A DNA stretch of 64,000 nt from Brasenia schreberi. Its lineage: Eukaryota; Streptophyta; Magnoliopsida; Nymphaeales; Cabombaceae. Shown piece after piece: positions 28,501 through 40,500 of the stretch. The first letter of the stretch is position 1, and each line of letters starts with the position of its first letter. The stretch covers positions 35,297,001 through 35,361,000 of the forward strand of contig JAYKKT010000090.1 of NCBI GenBank assembly GCA_036023115.1, written 5' to 3'. A program made the translations under genes and the position numbers. Under the pieces are notes generated by a model. That model ran no database searches. It was not told the DNA's origin and worked only from the letters and a program-made list of their open reading frames with translations.

Positions 28501-31500
28501 ACATTCCATATATTCTGTCTTAAGTTCTACTAAGTCGGAGGCCTTTGTTTTCTAATGTTTCTCTCCATAGTTCCAATTTTCTATTAACTTTTTCCTTATA
28601 CTCCTCCACTGATACAATGTCATCTAAAAATAACATACACCAAGGTACTTCATCTTGAATATGTTTTGTTAACTCATCAATCACCATTATAAATAAGTAT
28701 GGACTTAAAGTTGATCCTTGATGTAACCCAATATTAACTTTAAAGAAGTCTGTCATTCCTTCATGAATCCTCACACATGTTTTTGCACCATCATACATGT
28801 CTCTTATAAAGTTAATGTATGTCAATGGGATACCTCTTTTTTCCAAAGTTCTCCAAAGAACCTCCCTCGGTACTCTATCATAAGATTTTTCTATATCAAT
28901 AAATATCATGTGAAGGTCTTTCTTTTTTGCTCTAAAATGTTCCATAAGATGTCTCAAAAGGTGAATCGCTTCAACAGTAGATCTGCCTGGCATGACTTCA
29001 AATTGGTTCTCTGTTGTACTTGATACTTGTCTTAAGCTACGTTCGATAATTTTTTCCCACAATTTCATAGTATGGCTCATTAACTTGATACCTCGATAAT
29101 TCGCACAATTTTGAATGTCTTTCTTGTTCTTATATATAGGTATAAGTGTACTTGCTCTCCATTCCTCGGGCATCTTTTGGTTTTTCCATATTTCATTAAA
29201 TAGTCTAGTGAGCCAAGTTATTCCTATTTCCCCTAGTATTTTCTAAACTTCTATAGGAATATTATCTGGTCCTACCGATTTACCACCCTTCATATGTTTA
29301 AGAGCCTCTTTGACTTCATATTTCTTCAAATATGTCATGTGTTTGATTGAATGTTTCAAAAAAGCAGAATTTGCTCCCATATGATCCTTATAGCTCGTGA
29401 AGTGGAGAAGCTACATGCTAAGGTTGCTAGGTTGGAGAAAGGATTAAAAAAAGTAGTTCAAGGAGAAAAGATAACACTTAACAACAAAATTGAGTTAAGA
29501 AGGAAAAGATAGAGTAGAAAAATAGTTTCTCACCACTTATGATTGAAAAAAATTCAGTCGTAGAAGAGGCAAGATGAAGTTGTTGGTATGGAATGTGGCA
29601 TATCACCAAGAAGTATGAAAATTAAGACATTTAGTTACTGAAGTGGATAATCAAGAGGGTTGAAAAAGCGGTTGCAGTCACCATGAAGGGGCGTAAGACC
29701 GATTAGTATGAGCAGAAGTGTGTATTTTCTTATTTGAGTGGTAGAAAGAGGACACCCAACCAACACACCGACAATAGCCACCATGTGAAGGGATGGGCGC
29801 AAAACAAGCCGTTTGAAGTGTGTATGGGGGAGATAGTACCTCTTGTCACAAAAATAAGTTTTCTCAAGAGAAGAAAAAAAACTTTTGAAGTGTTGCTGCC
29901 TAGTCACTTTATTGAGAAGAAAGAAGAAGATGAGCAGCCAACTGTTATTGTAATGTTGGGGACCCCAACAGCTAATAGTCGTTGGGATGTCCCCAATAGC
30001 TAGTACCTCTTGTCTTCTTTATTTTTCCTACTTCAAATCTCTTGTATCATGTCTATAAATACTACTTCAACACATAAATAAAGTATGCAGTCTTGGCACT
30101 GCTTTTGACTTGTTTGTGTATGCTTCCGCTCTCTTGTTTGTTGTATTTGAAGATCGGCTTTCATACTTGAATGCCATTTGACTCTTGATGATTTGGTGGA
30201 TTTGATTCATGAAGTATCAACCTTCGATTATCGACAAATATTTACATGGTATCAGAGCCTCGGATTGAAGAAATCGAGTGCATTAGGAAATGTGCCACCA
30301 GTGCAAAATTTGAAGAATTTCACCAAACTTGATGTTAGTTCATAATTTTTTATTTTGCACAAAATGTAAGGTAAAAACGAGTCGTTTAGATGTATCCTAG
30401 ACCCAAAATGTTACCAAAGTTGGGTTAAGACCATGAAAAAGTATTTTTTTTCGAAAGATTTTTGGGATTACATCGATGGAACCATAAAGGAACCAACGTT
30501 GAACATTGATGGTTTGGATAATGATGAAATCGTCAAAGCTCATGAAAAATACAAGTTAGATTTGAAATTGTGGGAAAAGATGAATGCAAAAATTACATGG
30601 ATTATTTACCAAAATGTGGATCAAAAGTTTAGAAATAAGATTAATACTTTTGAAAACACTTTTGAAACTTGTGAATACTTGAAAAAACTTCATTCTCAAG
30701 ACGACTTTGTTTTCCAAATTGATCTAATGGAAAGAATGATTATGCTTAAACAAGGGAACCTAAGCATTAGAGACTACCATAACAAATTTTCGGAGTTATG
30801 GAGTCAATTAAGAAGTTTTGACAAATTTGAAAATCTTCACAAATTAGATGAATTTTAAGAATTTCTAGACAATCAATACTTCTTGTTTATGCATGGGTTG
30901 AGAGACGAGTTTGAAAACATTAGATCAAACCTTATACATAGAAAACCTAGACCTAGAGGGGATTCCTTTTTGGCCGACCTTGTTATGGAGGAAACAAAAT
31001 TGAAGAATATGAATGTGGCCAAGGAAGTCGTGCTTGCCGCATTAAAGCCGGGAGCAAACTTGAAGACCTATAAGCCTCCACATGCAAAGAACAATGAAGG
31101 CATGTCAAAGAAGCCCATGGGACCGTGGCCCAACAAAGACACTATTTGCCACTATTGCAAGGAAAGTGGACACATCTAAACCACTTGTCCTTTACTTCAG
31201 AAAAGGAGTGGAAATGTGGGAGTCGTAGAAGAAGGAAGTGCCTTGCCTAACAACATCAAAGCGTACATAGAAGAAATCTTCAAGGAAAAAGCAAGCATTT
31301 CCGGGAATGCTCTATCTACTTCTAAGGTATGTCTTGGTTTTTAGATTCCAGTGCATCTTTTCATATGATACATAGTGAAAATTCTTTGGTTAATTCTTGT
31401 GAGACCATTGAAAAACATGTGTTTACGGCCGATGGAACAAAACTCCAAATCAAAAAAATAGGAAACCTTGAAAAACAAAATTTTAAAATTCAAAATGTAA

Positions 31501-34500
31501 GTCTTATACCTGAACTTAATTAAAACCTACTTTCGGTTGCTTAAATATGTGATAACAATTGTATAGTCACTTTCTCATCCAAACATTGTGTGGTGCAGGA
31601 TCACCTATCGAGGAAGGTGATTGGTCAAGGCCATAGAGAAAGTGGACTATACAAAATGAACTATCTTGTTATGCCAAATTCTGAGTTTTGTAACGTAGCC
31701 CAAGATGCTATGCTTTGGCATAAAAAATTTGGACTCTAAAAAATTGTAATATTCCCTTGATGAAAACAATTAGAGAGAAAAAGCTTAAATGTAAATATTG
31801 TATTCTTGGAAAAATGCATCATCTTCCTTTTAGAGAAAGAAACGATGTACCAAAGAAAGCCTTTGATCTAATACATTCGGATGTTTGGGGCCCCGCGCCC
31901 GTTACTTCTAAAGGAAGAGTGCAATATTATATGATTTTTGTGAATGATTTTACTCGTTTTACATGAATATATCTCTTGAAACACAAATCCGAAGTATTTA
32001 AAAAATTTGTAGTCTTTTGTAATATGATCAAAAACCAATTTGGAGCCACCATTAAAAATTTTAGATCCGATTCGGGAGGAGAGTACATGTCTAATGAAAA
32101 CATAGACATATTATTGAAGCTGCTCGTTCTCTCACTAATTGTCTGGTCTTTGTTCCTAGTGAGGATTACAGGGGTGAAGAATTGACTCTCCAGCTATCTT
32201 GTGAGTTTGATAAATACTATTCCTTCTTCTCATATCTCGGGTTTGTCACCTTTTGAAAAGTTGTATGGTTTTGCTCTGATTATTCTTTCTTTTCGGGTCT
32301 TTGGTTGTACTTGTTTTGTTCTTCGTCCTCATGTAGAACGTAACAAGGTTATCCTCTCGTTACTTGCTATGTGTGTTTTTCTTGGTTATGGGGAAGGTAA
32401 GAAAATTATGGAGTTGTTTTGATCTGTTACACAAAAACTTTATGTGTCTCGCCATGTTGTGTTTCTTGAGCATATACCTTTCTTTTCTATTCCTCCACTA
32501 TCCATACCCTCACATGCCTGATCTTATTCGTGTGGATCGCTTACGTAGCATTGGACTACGATAATTTGTCATCTCATGATACTCGACATATTTGCATTTG
32601 ATAGTGCGACAATTCATGACAGCTTTGCTCTCTAGCACACATGAAGCTCCTTCTCCTCTGTGGTTTCCCAAGCACCTCGAGATTTTTGGATCCTCCTCCC
32701 TCGTCCCAATCCTTAGCACCGTAAGTCCTGAAAGTTACGGTTTTGTTTATTCTTGCTATTCTCGGTCTTTTACATCTTTTTAGCTTCTATTCATTGATTT
32801 CTACGAATTTTCTTCATATCAAGAGGCAATTCTTAACCCACTTTTGGCACAGCAAGCTATGGATGAGGAACTTCTGCTTTGCATAAAGGCAATTGCCCTT
32901 GGGATTTGGTTCCTCTCGACCTCTGTAGTAAGAGTGTGATTGGTTGTTAAGCCATGTTGGGTGTATATAAAATCAAAACAAAGTCGATGGAGTGCGTTGT
33001 GAGCGTACAAAGCTAGGTTGGTTTGCACAAGGCTTTTCTCAACAATATGGTATGGATTATGAGGAGACTTTTGCTCTGTGTAAAAATGACTACTATTCGT
33101 ACCCTTATTCTGCCGATAACCAGTTCGTGAGTGGCATATATCTCAATTAGATGTTAAAAAATGCCTTCTTGAACTTGGGGACCTTCAAGAAGAGGTTTAT
33201 ATGAAACCTCCTCCTGGTGTTTCTCATGGTTACGGGTATGTTTGCAAGCTCAAGAAAGCCTTATATGGTCTCAAACAAGCACCTCGTGCTTGGTTTGAAA
33301 GTTTCTACGATAATGATTTGTTCTCTTGGATTTGCTTCTAGTAGTCATGATTACTCTACTCTCTTTGTTGGGAGTGTCTTGCTGCTGCCGTCGTATCATT
33401 CTTTCTTTATATGTTGATGATATGATTATTCTTGGTGATGAAATATTAATGGCATTACATGAAAGCGTAAGTGGCAGAACGGTTTGAAATGAAGGACTTG
33501 GGTTCCTACCGTTATTTCTTAGGTATTGGTGGCTCCACTCACCTAGAGGTTATCTTCTCGGTCTCGGTCAAAATATGTGAGAGGTTAAGATATTCTTGAA
33601 GCGAGCAAGACTTTGCGATAATAAAATTTGTTGATACTCCAATTGAACATAATGCAAAATACTCTTCCTTGATGGTATCCCATTATCGATCCTACCTTGT
33701 ATACATACTTATTGTTGTTGCGACTTAGGTTTATCTCATACTATCACTCGTCACGGATATTGCATATCTTTGTTCATATTGTTAACCCTTGATTTGTTGC
33801 CTCTCCACTATACGGTTCATTGGGCGGCCATTCTTCGTATATCTTGAGGTATCTTCGAGCCTGAGTCTTTCGAGTCTCTTATTTTCAGTCCACCTCATCC
33901 TTGGAGTTGCGTGCCTACGTCGATCTTGATCATGGTAGTGACCCCACCGTCGTAAAGTCTATTCTTGGTTTTGTATCTTTTTGGGTGATTTCTCATTTCT
34001 TGGAACAACCATTCTAGCATATATGGGGTTACTTTGCAATGCCCTGTCATCATGTATTGTGACAACAAAAGCGCCATGTACATTGCCTCCAACAATACTT
34101 TTCATGAGAGGACAAAGCATATCGAGATGGATTGCCACTTTGTTCATGAAGAATGCCTGAATAAAAAGATTTCACTGTGTTATGTCACATCTGAGATGCA
34201 GCTAGCAGATTTTTTCACCAAATCTCTTTCAGCTACTCGGTTTCAATTCTTGTTAGACAAACTTTCAGTGTATACCCCGTAAGTTTGAGGGGGGTGTTAT
34301 TGTAATGTTGGGGACCCCAACAACTAATAGCCATTGGGATGTCCCCTGTTATTGTAATGTTGGGGACCCCAACAGCTAATAGCCGTTGGGATGTCCCTAA
34401 CGGCTAGTGCTGGCCAAGGCTAGCACTAGCACTACCTCTTGTCTTCTTCTTTATTTTTCCTACTTCAAATCCCTTGTATCATGTCTATAAATACTACTAA

Positions 34501-37500
34501 CACATTAATAAAGTATGCAGTCTTTGCACTGCTTTTGACTTGTTTGTGTATGCTTCCGCTCTCTTCTTTGTTGTATTTGAAGATCGACATTCATACTTGA
34601 ATGCCATTTGACTCTTGGCGATTTGGTGGATTTGATTCATGAAGTATCAACCTTCGATTATCGACAAATATTTACACCAACACCCATAAAAGGGTTGTGC
34701 GATACCTAAGTATGATCTTAATTATTCAAGTTGATTTAGAGAAGCCTCAAATAGCTCATTGGTGCAAGTGTGGTCAAGAAAGAACCAATTTTTTGTAAGA
34801 TTGGAGTTCGCGAAGTATCTCACTCCCAACTTGAGAGGGGTGTTGAAGAATATGAATATATGTTGTTTTTAGTATTAGTTTTGTAATTTCTGATATTTGG
34901 GTATTATTGTAATTGCCTATAGTACTAAAGGCATTTTGCTTATTTTATGTTTAACAACCCATAACATAAGGGATGAACTTCTTATATTAGGGTTAAGAGA
35001 CTAAGATTAAGAAAGAAAGAGAGAGGGGGGGTGCTCCATTGGAGGGCATACCCCCTCCGATCTCTATATTTTCTCTTAACTAATTTGATTGTGTTTATGA
35101 TATTCGATCTTCCGTTGCATTAATCACGTTTTCTAACACATTATAGTTTGGTCTCTGTTAATGTGATGGTGCAATTAAGAGATTTGGTTAATGAACTGAC
35201 TGATAATAAATTTATGAGAAAGCTTGGAACATGAAATAACTTCCCTTTCCTATCATACATATATGAGATCCATTTGCAAGTCTAATGGGCTCCTCGTCGT
35301 GAAGCAGTCTATATTATGAGAAGTAAGTTTTGTCTCTTATCATATGATTTGTTGCCCCCGATTCTATTACCCATACGAGTGAGAAATAGGAGATTTATCC
35401 TTAGCACCCATACGAGTGAGAAATAGGAGATTTATCCTTAGCCAAGTAAGACGTCTGAGCCATGGTAACTTGAGATGTTGAAGCTTGATCACTGATCCTC
35501 GATTCTAAGCATTCTAAATGCTTCATCAACTCCTGGATAATATCTATCTTGGAAAAATTTTCTGCTACATGAGCATAGTTACCTTTGTTCTTCATGAAAT
35601 TGGGTTTGCCAATTAGATCCTAACACTGATCCTTAGTATGTCGAGACTTTCCACAATAAGTACACTTTAATTTTTCCTTTTTTTCAAAAGACGATCGTCC
35701 ACGGCCTCTGCCTCTAGGATGATGTCCACCTCTCCCACAGATATGGTGAAACTCATTTTTTCCCAAGAATATTCTGGTCAGTAATAAGATTATTCTCCTT
35801 TTCTAGTCCCCTTCTATCTTCTTCTCTAAGCAACAAGTAGTAGATTGTTCCTAGAGAGTAGTTCTCACCTTAAAATGTGGACTTTCACTACTTCATACTC
35901 TGAATTAACTCCCCACAATAGATCAAAAACTTTCCTCTTTTCAGACTTTGAGTTTCTTTCTTTGGAGCGATCTTATATATAATTATAACTCATCCCAGAG
36001 AGCCCGAAGGTTTGCATAGTACTCACTAACAATTCTAGTACCTAGTCTAGGTTTCCTGATTTTCTCTAAGATATCATATTCCTTCACCACATTTTTCTCT
36101 CTTGAATACGCTTCTTAAACTGCTCTCCATATTTTGCATGCGGATTCAAGGTACATAAAGCTTCTTCCGATTGAGGGTGTCATAGATTATAATAGCCACG
36201 AAGACACTAAGGCATCTTCCTCTGTCCATTTTGGATTATTAGGATCCAATTTTGTTGGACGAGAAAGTTGCCTAGTGATGTAAGGCCATCTCCCCCTAGC
36301 TAAGATGGCTAATTCAACTTATCTAGACCGTTGCAAAATAATTCTAACATCTAACTTGATATTTGTGATTTGGAATGTGTTTATTTTATCTACTATTGAA
36401 CATCAGAGACTGTAAAAGGGACTTCAATTGATTTACCTTTGTTTGTCATGCCTTCTTAATGCACATTGTTCTTGCCTAAGAAAACCCTTGTTTGTTGTAG
36501 CAAAAAGGTTATTGTGCAGATTTCAGTCAACCCAAAAAACGATTCCACAAACACTGGCTGAAACCCAAGAATCGATTTTGGCTGATCACTTTATGTGCTC
36601 TTCTTCAAAAAATGTGGCCAAAAAACGATTATGGTTGAATGTTATATGTGCTTGTCTTTCAGAAAAACGAGGCTAACCCTTAGATTGACTTCTATCAAAT
36701 CTTGTAATCGCTTGGAAGGATGTCTTCCCCTGCTTCCACGTCAACTAGACTTTGTATTTGCTGACAATAGGCTCTGATACCATATTAGAGTTTATTGAAT
36801 CATCATTCTTTAAAGTACAAATTTGAAGGAGTGAAGACTCTCTTCAACCAGACTCTTTCTCTCGGCCTGCACTTCACCCTCAAGGTGGCTACCAATTCCT
36901 TTGACGCTTTCAAACCCTACCTAAGACGCTTACTTATACTGTCTTATAACTTGAATGACTAATTTACCCTTAATTGGCTATACTAAAGAATCAGATATAC
37001 AGGGATCCAATATTGGACCCGATATTACTCTTCAACAATGTATGCATGTGTGTGCATGCATGACTTCATATTCGAATTCCACATACTGATATCACACACA
37101 AGCACACACATGTTTAATGTTCGAATTCCACATATACTTTTATACATATACATACATAGATACATACATATATAACATGTTCATGCATGTGAAGATTGAT
37201 AAAGACAATTCCACATAATGATAATAAGGAGATATACTTTCCATAATTCATATTGGAAATTGGATGCTGGACACACTGATCTTTCTTTGATTTACATGAT
37301 TTCTACTAATTTTTTATATGGTGTAGAATGTGAAGGAAGTCCGACTCCAGTGATGGACCTCACCCAGCCCAAGCAAATCATGAATCACTGGGTTTCTAAC
37401 AAGGCTTAGTCCCAGCATACTACCTCTCAAGGATTAGTGAAATAAGAGGACCGGAGTCATGCTGCTCAATGTTAAGAAGACTTACAGGCTTTTTCCTCAA

Positions 37501-40500
37501 GACCATCTCTGACTCTTGGCACATAGTACAAGAGCGCACAATTTCCCCAGGATTTTCATCAATGTTACTCCTATTGGACCTGTGGGAAATAAGTAAAAGA
37601 ATTACAAGTTTAAACAAAAAAACAATAAATTCACAAACAATGAAGAAATATGGACCTAAACCACCTTTCAAAGAAGATCTCCATTGCTTCCATAAGTTTT
37701 GCCTTTCGAACCCTTGCCTATACAATCACTCAAAATCAGTGCAACTGGTAACGCTGTGAACAATCAGGACTTCAAGAAAAAACAAACCTACTCTATATGA
37801 CTTATTGGAAGCATAAATAAGCCAAAAGGGAATGTTTATTTGTTAAGGTCGGGAAACTTCAGGGGCAGTATCTATGCCAGCTTTACATATCAACAGACTC
37901 CTAGGGCAGTATCTCTTTTGTTTCTGTACTTTCGAGTTTTCTTTGTATGTCATTTCATTCTTTTCAAGTGTTAGAGAGCTTCGACAACTAGTTTAGCTGA
38001 CCCAATGGCTAGCATAGGTCCCTCTAACAGTTAGTTCTTCGGATATTTGTGTGTGTTTGCTGTTTGACCCAACCAGTACCACTATTCACCACTCCCTCAT
38101 GTATACCAAGGAATCTCCCCCTCCTCTTCAAGAACTATTATTGCTGATAACTTGGACTTTTTTTTCATCAGCGATAAGTCAATTTGTTTTAGATGTGTAC
38201 AGAGGAGTGGAAAGTTTCGAACTGGCAGGAAAAGATCAGGTTCAGTAGAGAGAGAGAGAGTTGTCCTTGCCATGACCTATAAATTTATAGATCATGTGAT
38301 TTACTCTCTCTCTCTCATGATTCAACAGAAGGAGAAGGGGTAAGAGATGCAGTAGACAAGCTTGAAGGGTCAATAAAGATGAGCTAGAGGAGGTCGTCCT
38401 CATTGGCAGTGACAGTCAAAAGAGGAAACTTATGTACAAATTTTACCTGCAACCTGTAATTTCCATTGCATATTGTTAAAATGTAATAGGGACCAGGCCA
38501 CTAGGTCCCGTTCATCTTGATTCACCTGGCCCAGGCCACAAGGGTCGGGTGAACGTTGGCCCCAACGGCTCTTCTCTCTCTTTTTCCCCTTCTTAGTTGC
38601 TGTAAATTCCATTGTTTGCTCTATAAATAGACCCTCAACACACATTAATAAAGATCCAATGGCTCATCTTGATTATTTGTTTCATTCATTGGTTCTTCAT
38701 TTGACTTGACTTGTGTGTTTGAACACTAAGTGTTTGGTATATTGATTGTTTGGCGATTCTTAGATTGTGATATTGTCATTTGGTGTAGACTCTTCAAATC
38801 AATTGAAGAGTTATTTTTTACATGGTATTAGAGCCTACTCGGAAGCAAATCATCGGACACAACTGCACTCATAAACGTGACCGACTTAAGCAATTTTGGA
38901 AAAATTGTGCTTTGTTTTCAACATTTCAAGGTTAAGGTAACTACTAAAAACTCTTTTTTTTTAACAATAGAAAGCAAAAATGAAGTATTTTGCTGTTTTT
39001 TTATCCAAATTATTGTCAAAGTTGTGCCTCAACGATCAAAAGTATTTTATATCTAAAGATTATTGAAATTATATTACTAGTTCTTTCAAGAACCTAATTT
39101 CTTCTTGTTAGGCTTGATGAGGATGAAATCATGAAGGCCCAAGAAAAGTACAAAGAAGATTTTAAAATGTGGAAGAAAATGAACACAAAGATCACTTAGA
39201 TCATTTGCAAAATGTAGATGAAAAGCTTGCAAATACAACATCTTTAAAAGTGATTTTGAAACTTTAGAATATTTAAAGAAAATTCATTCCCAAGATGATT
39301 TTGTTTTCCAAATCAATTTAATGAAAAAAATTATAATGTTCAAGCAAGGCAACTTGAGTATTAGAGATTACCACAATGAATTTTCCGAGTTATGGAGATG
39401 TTACGCATTGCCGCCCAAATGTAGTGAATAATTTACAAAGAGGGTCTCCGCATTTTGATTATGGACGGATGCGGGAGGTAAGGAATCTAGTCCTATATAA
39501 TAAGATTCGTATTGGTTCTTGGAATATCGGAACATTATCCGGTAAGCTAATGGAGGTGGTAGATACTATGATTCGGAGAAAGATTCATATTATACGTTTA
39601 CAAGAGATAAAATGGGTTGGAGAAAAAGCAAAGGAGATAGAGGATATAGGTTTTAAATTATGGTACTCAAGTAAAGAAAAGGCTCAAAACGGAGTTGGTA
39701 TTATCATAAATAAAGATTTAAAGGATAGTGTAGTAGACATACAACGATATGGTGACTGAATCATGATGTTGAAATTACTGTTAGGAACAGAGGTTTTGAA
39801 TATAGTTTGTGCTTACGCACCCCAAGTAGGACTAGAAGATAGTACAAAGACAACTTATTGGGAAGAGTTAGATAAGGTGATTCAAAAGATTTCACAAAGG
39901 GAGATGATTTGTTTAGGTGGAGACTTAAATGGACATGTCGGTAAAGAGGCATTACGATATCAAGGCATTCATGGAAACTTTGGTTTTGGGGATATAAATG
40001 AGGAAGGTAGGGAGATTTTAAATTTTGCTATGACATTTGATCTCTTTACAGTCAATACAATCTTCAAAAAACGAGATGAACATTTAATTACTTATAAGAG
40101 TGGCTTATCACAAACACAAATTGATTACTTTATTTGTAGAAAAAAAGATAGAGCATGTTGTAAAGACTGCAAGGTAATTCCAGGAGAAAGCTTAACCACA
40201 CAACATCGACTTTTAGTTATGGATTTACAAATAAAAAAATGGACAAAGAAGAAAAGAGTGCATCGAGCTATTCAAACTAAATGGTGGAACCTCAAAAGCG
40301 AGAAAGAAGATATATTTAAACAGAAAGTCGTTCAAAGAGATGTTTGGAATTATGTTGGTACACCCTGTGATATGTGGAACAATATGGCTATGCATACTAG
40401 GAAAGTTGCGAAAGATGTGTTAGGTGTATCTAAGGGAGGCGTACCGGCACAAAAAGAAGCTTGGTGGTGGAGTGAAGTAATGCAAAATAAAATCAAGGCA

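Larger units (their letters stand above)
29943..34676 (+). mobile_element. Copia LTR retrotransposon H
   Basis: 4734-bp element with LTRs 29943-30246 and 34295-34676 and exact TSD CCAAC (29938-29942 and 34677-34681). The primer site TGGTATCAGAGCC starts at 30247 and the polypurine tract TTGAGGGGGG precedes 34295. The interior carries gag, protease, integrase, RT and RNase H in Copia order with several stops and shifts. The 3' LTR is 78 bp longer than the 5' LTR. It is nested in G, which is nested in F. Confidence 0.95.
26240..35138 (+). mobile_element. LTR retrotransposon G carrying PPR-DYW gene fragments
   Basis: LTRs 26240-26528 and 34841-35138 are clearly homologous. The primer site TGGTATCAGAGCC starts at 26529 and a polypurine tract (TTGAGAGGGG) ends at 34840. 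Flanking 5-mers are CATGT and CATTA, an imperfect match. Removing the LINE (27831-29331) and element H (29943-34676) leaves an interior of about 2.1 kb with no recognisable gag or pol. It instead holds pentatricopeptide-repeat and DYW-region coding fragments and an unidentified block. This looks like a non-autonomous element with captured host sequence. It splits element F's GAG-pre-integrase region. Confidence 0.88.
23149..37037 (-). mobile_element. Copia LTR retrotransposon F, with nested element G
   Basis: Homologous LTRs (23149-23405 and 36783-37037). A perfect primer site TGGTATCAGAGCC reads on the minus strand from just inside the right LTR, and a polypurine tract lies inside the left LTR. 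Flanking 5-mers (TTGTG and ATGTA) do not match; the target was a microsatellite that may have slipped. Coding order on the minus strand is gag and protease (35144-36782), then, after the 8.9-kb insertion G, integrase, RT and RNase H (23406-26234). Confidence 0.9.
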
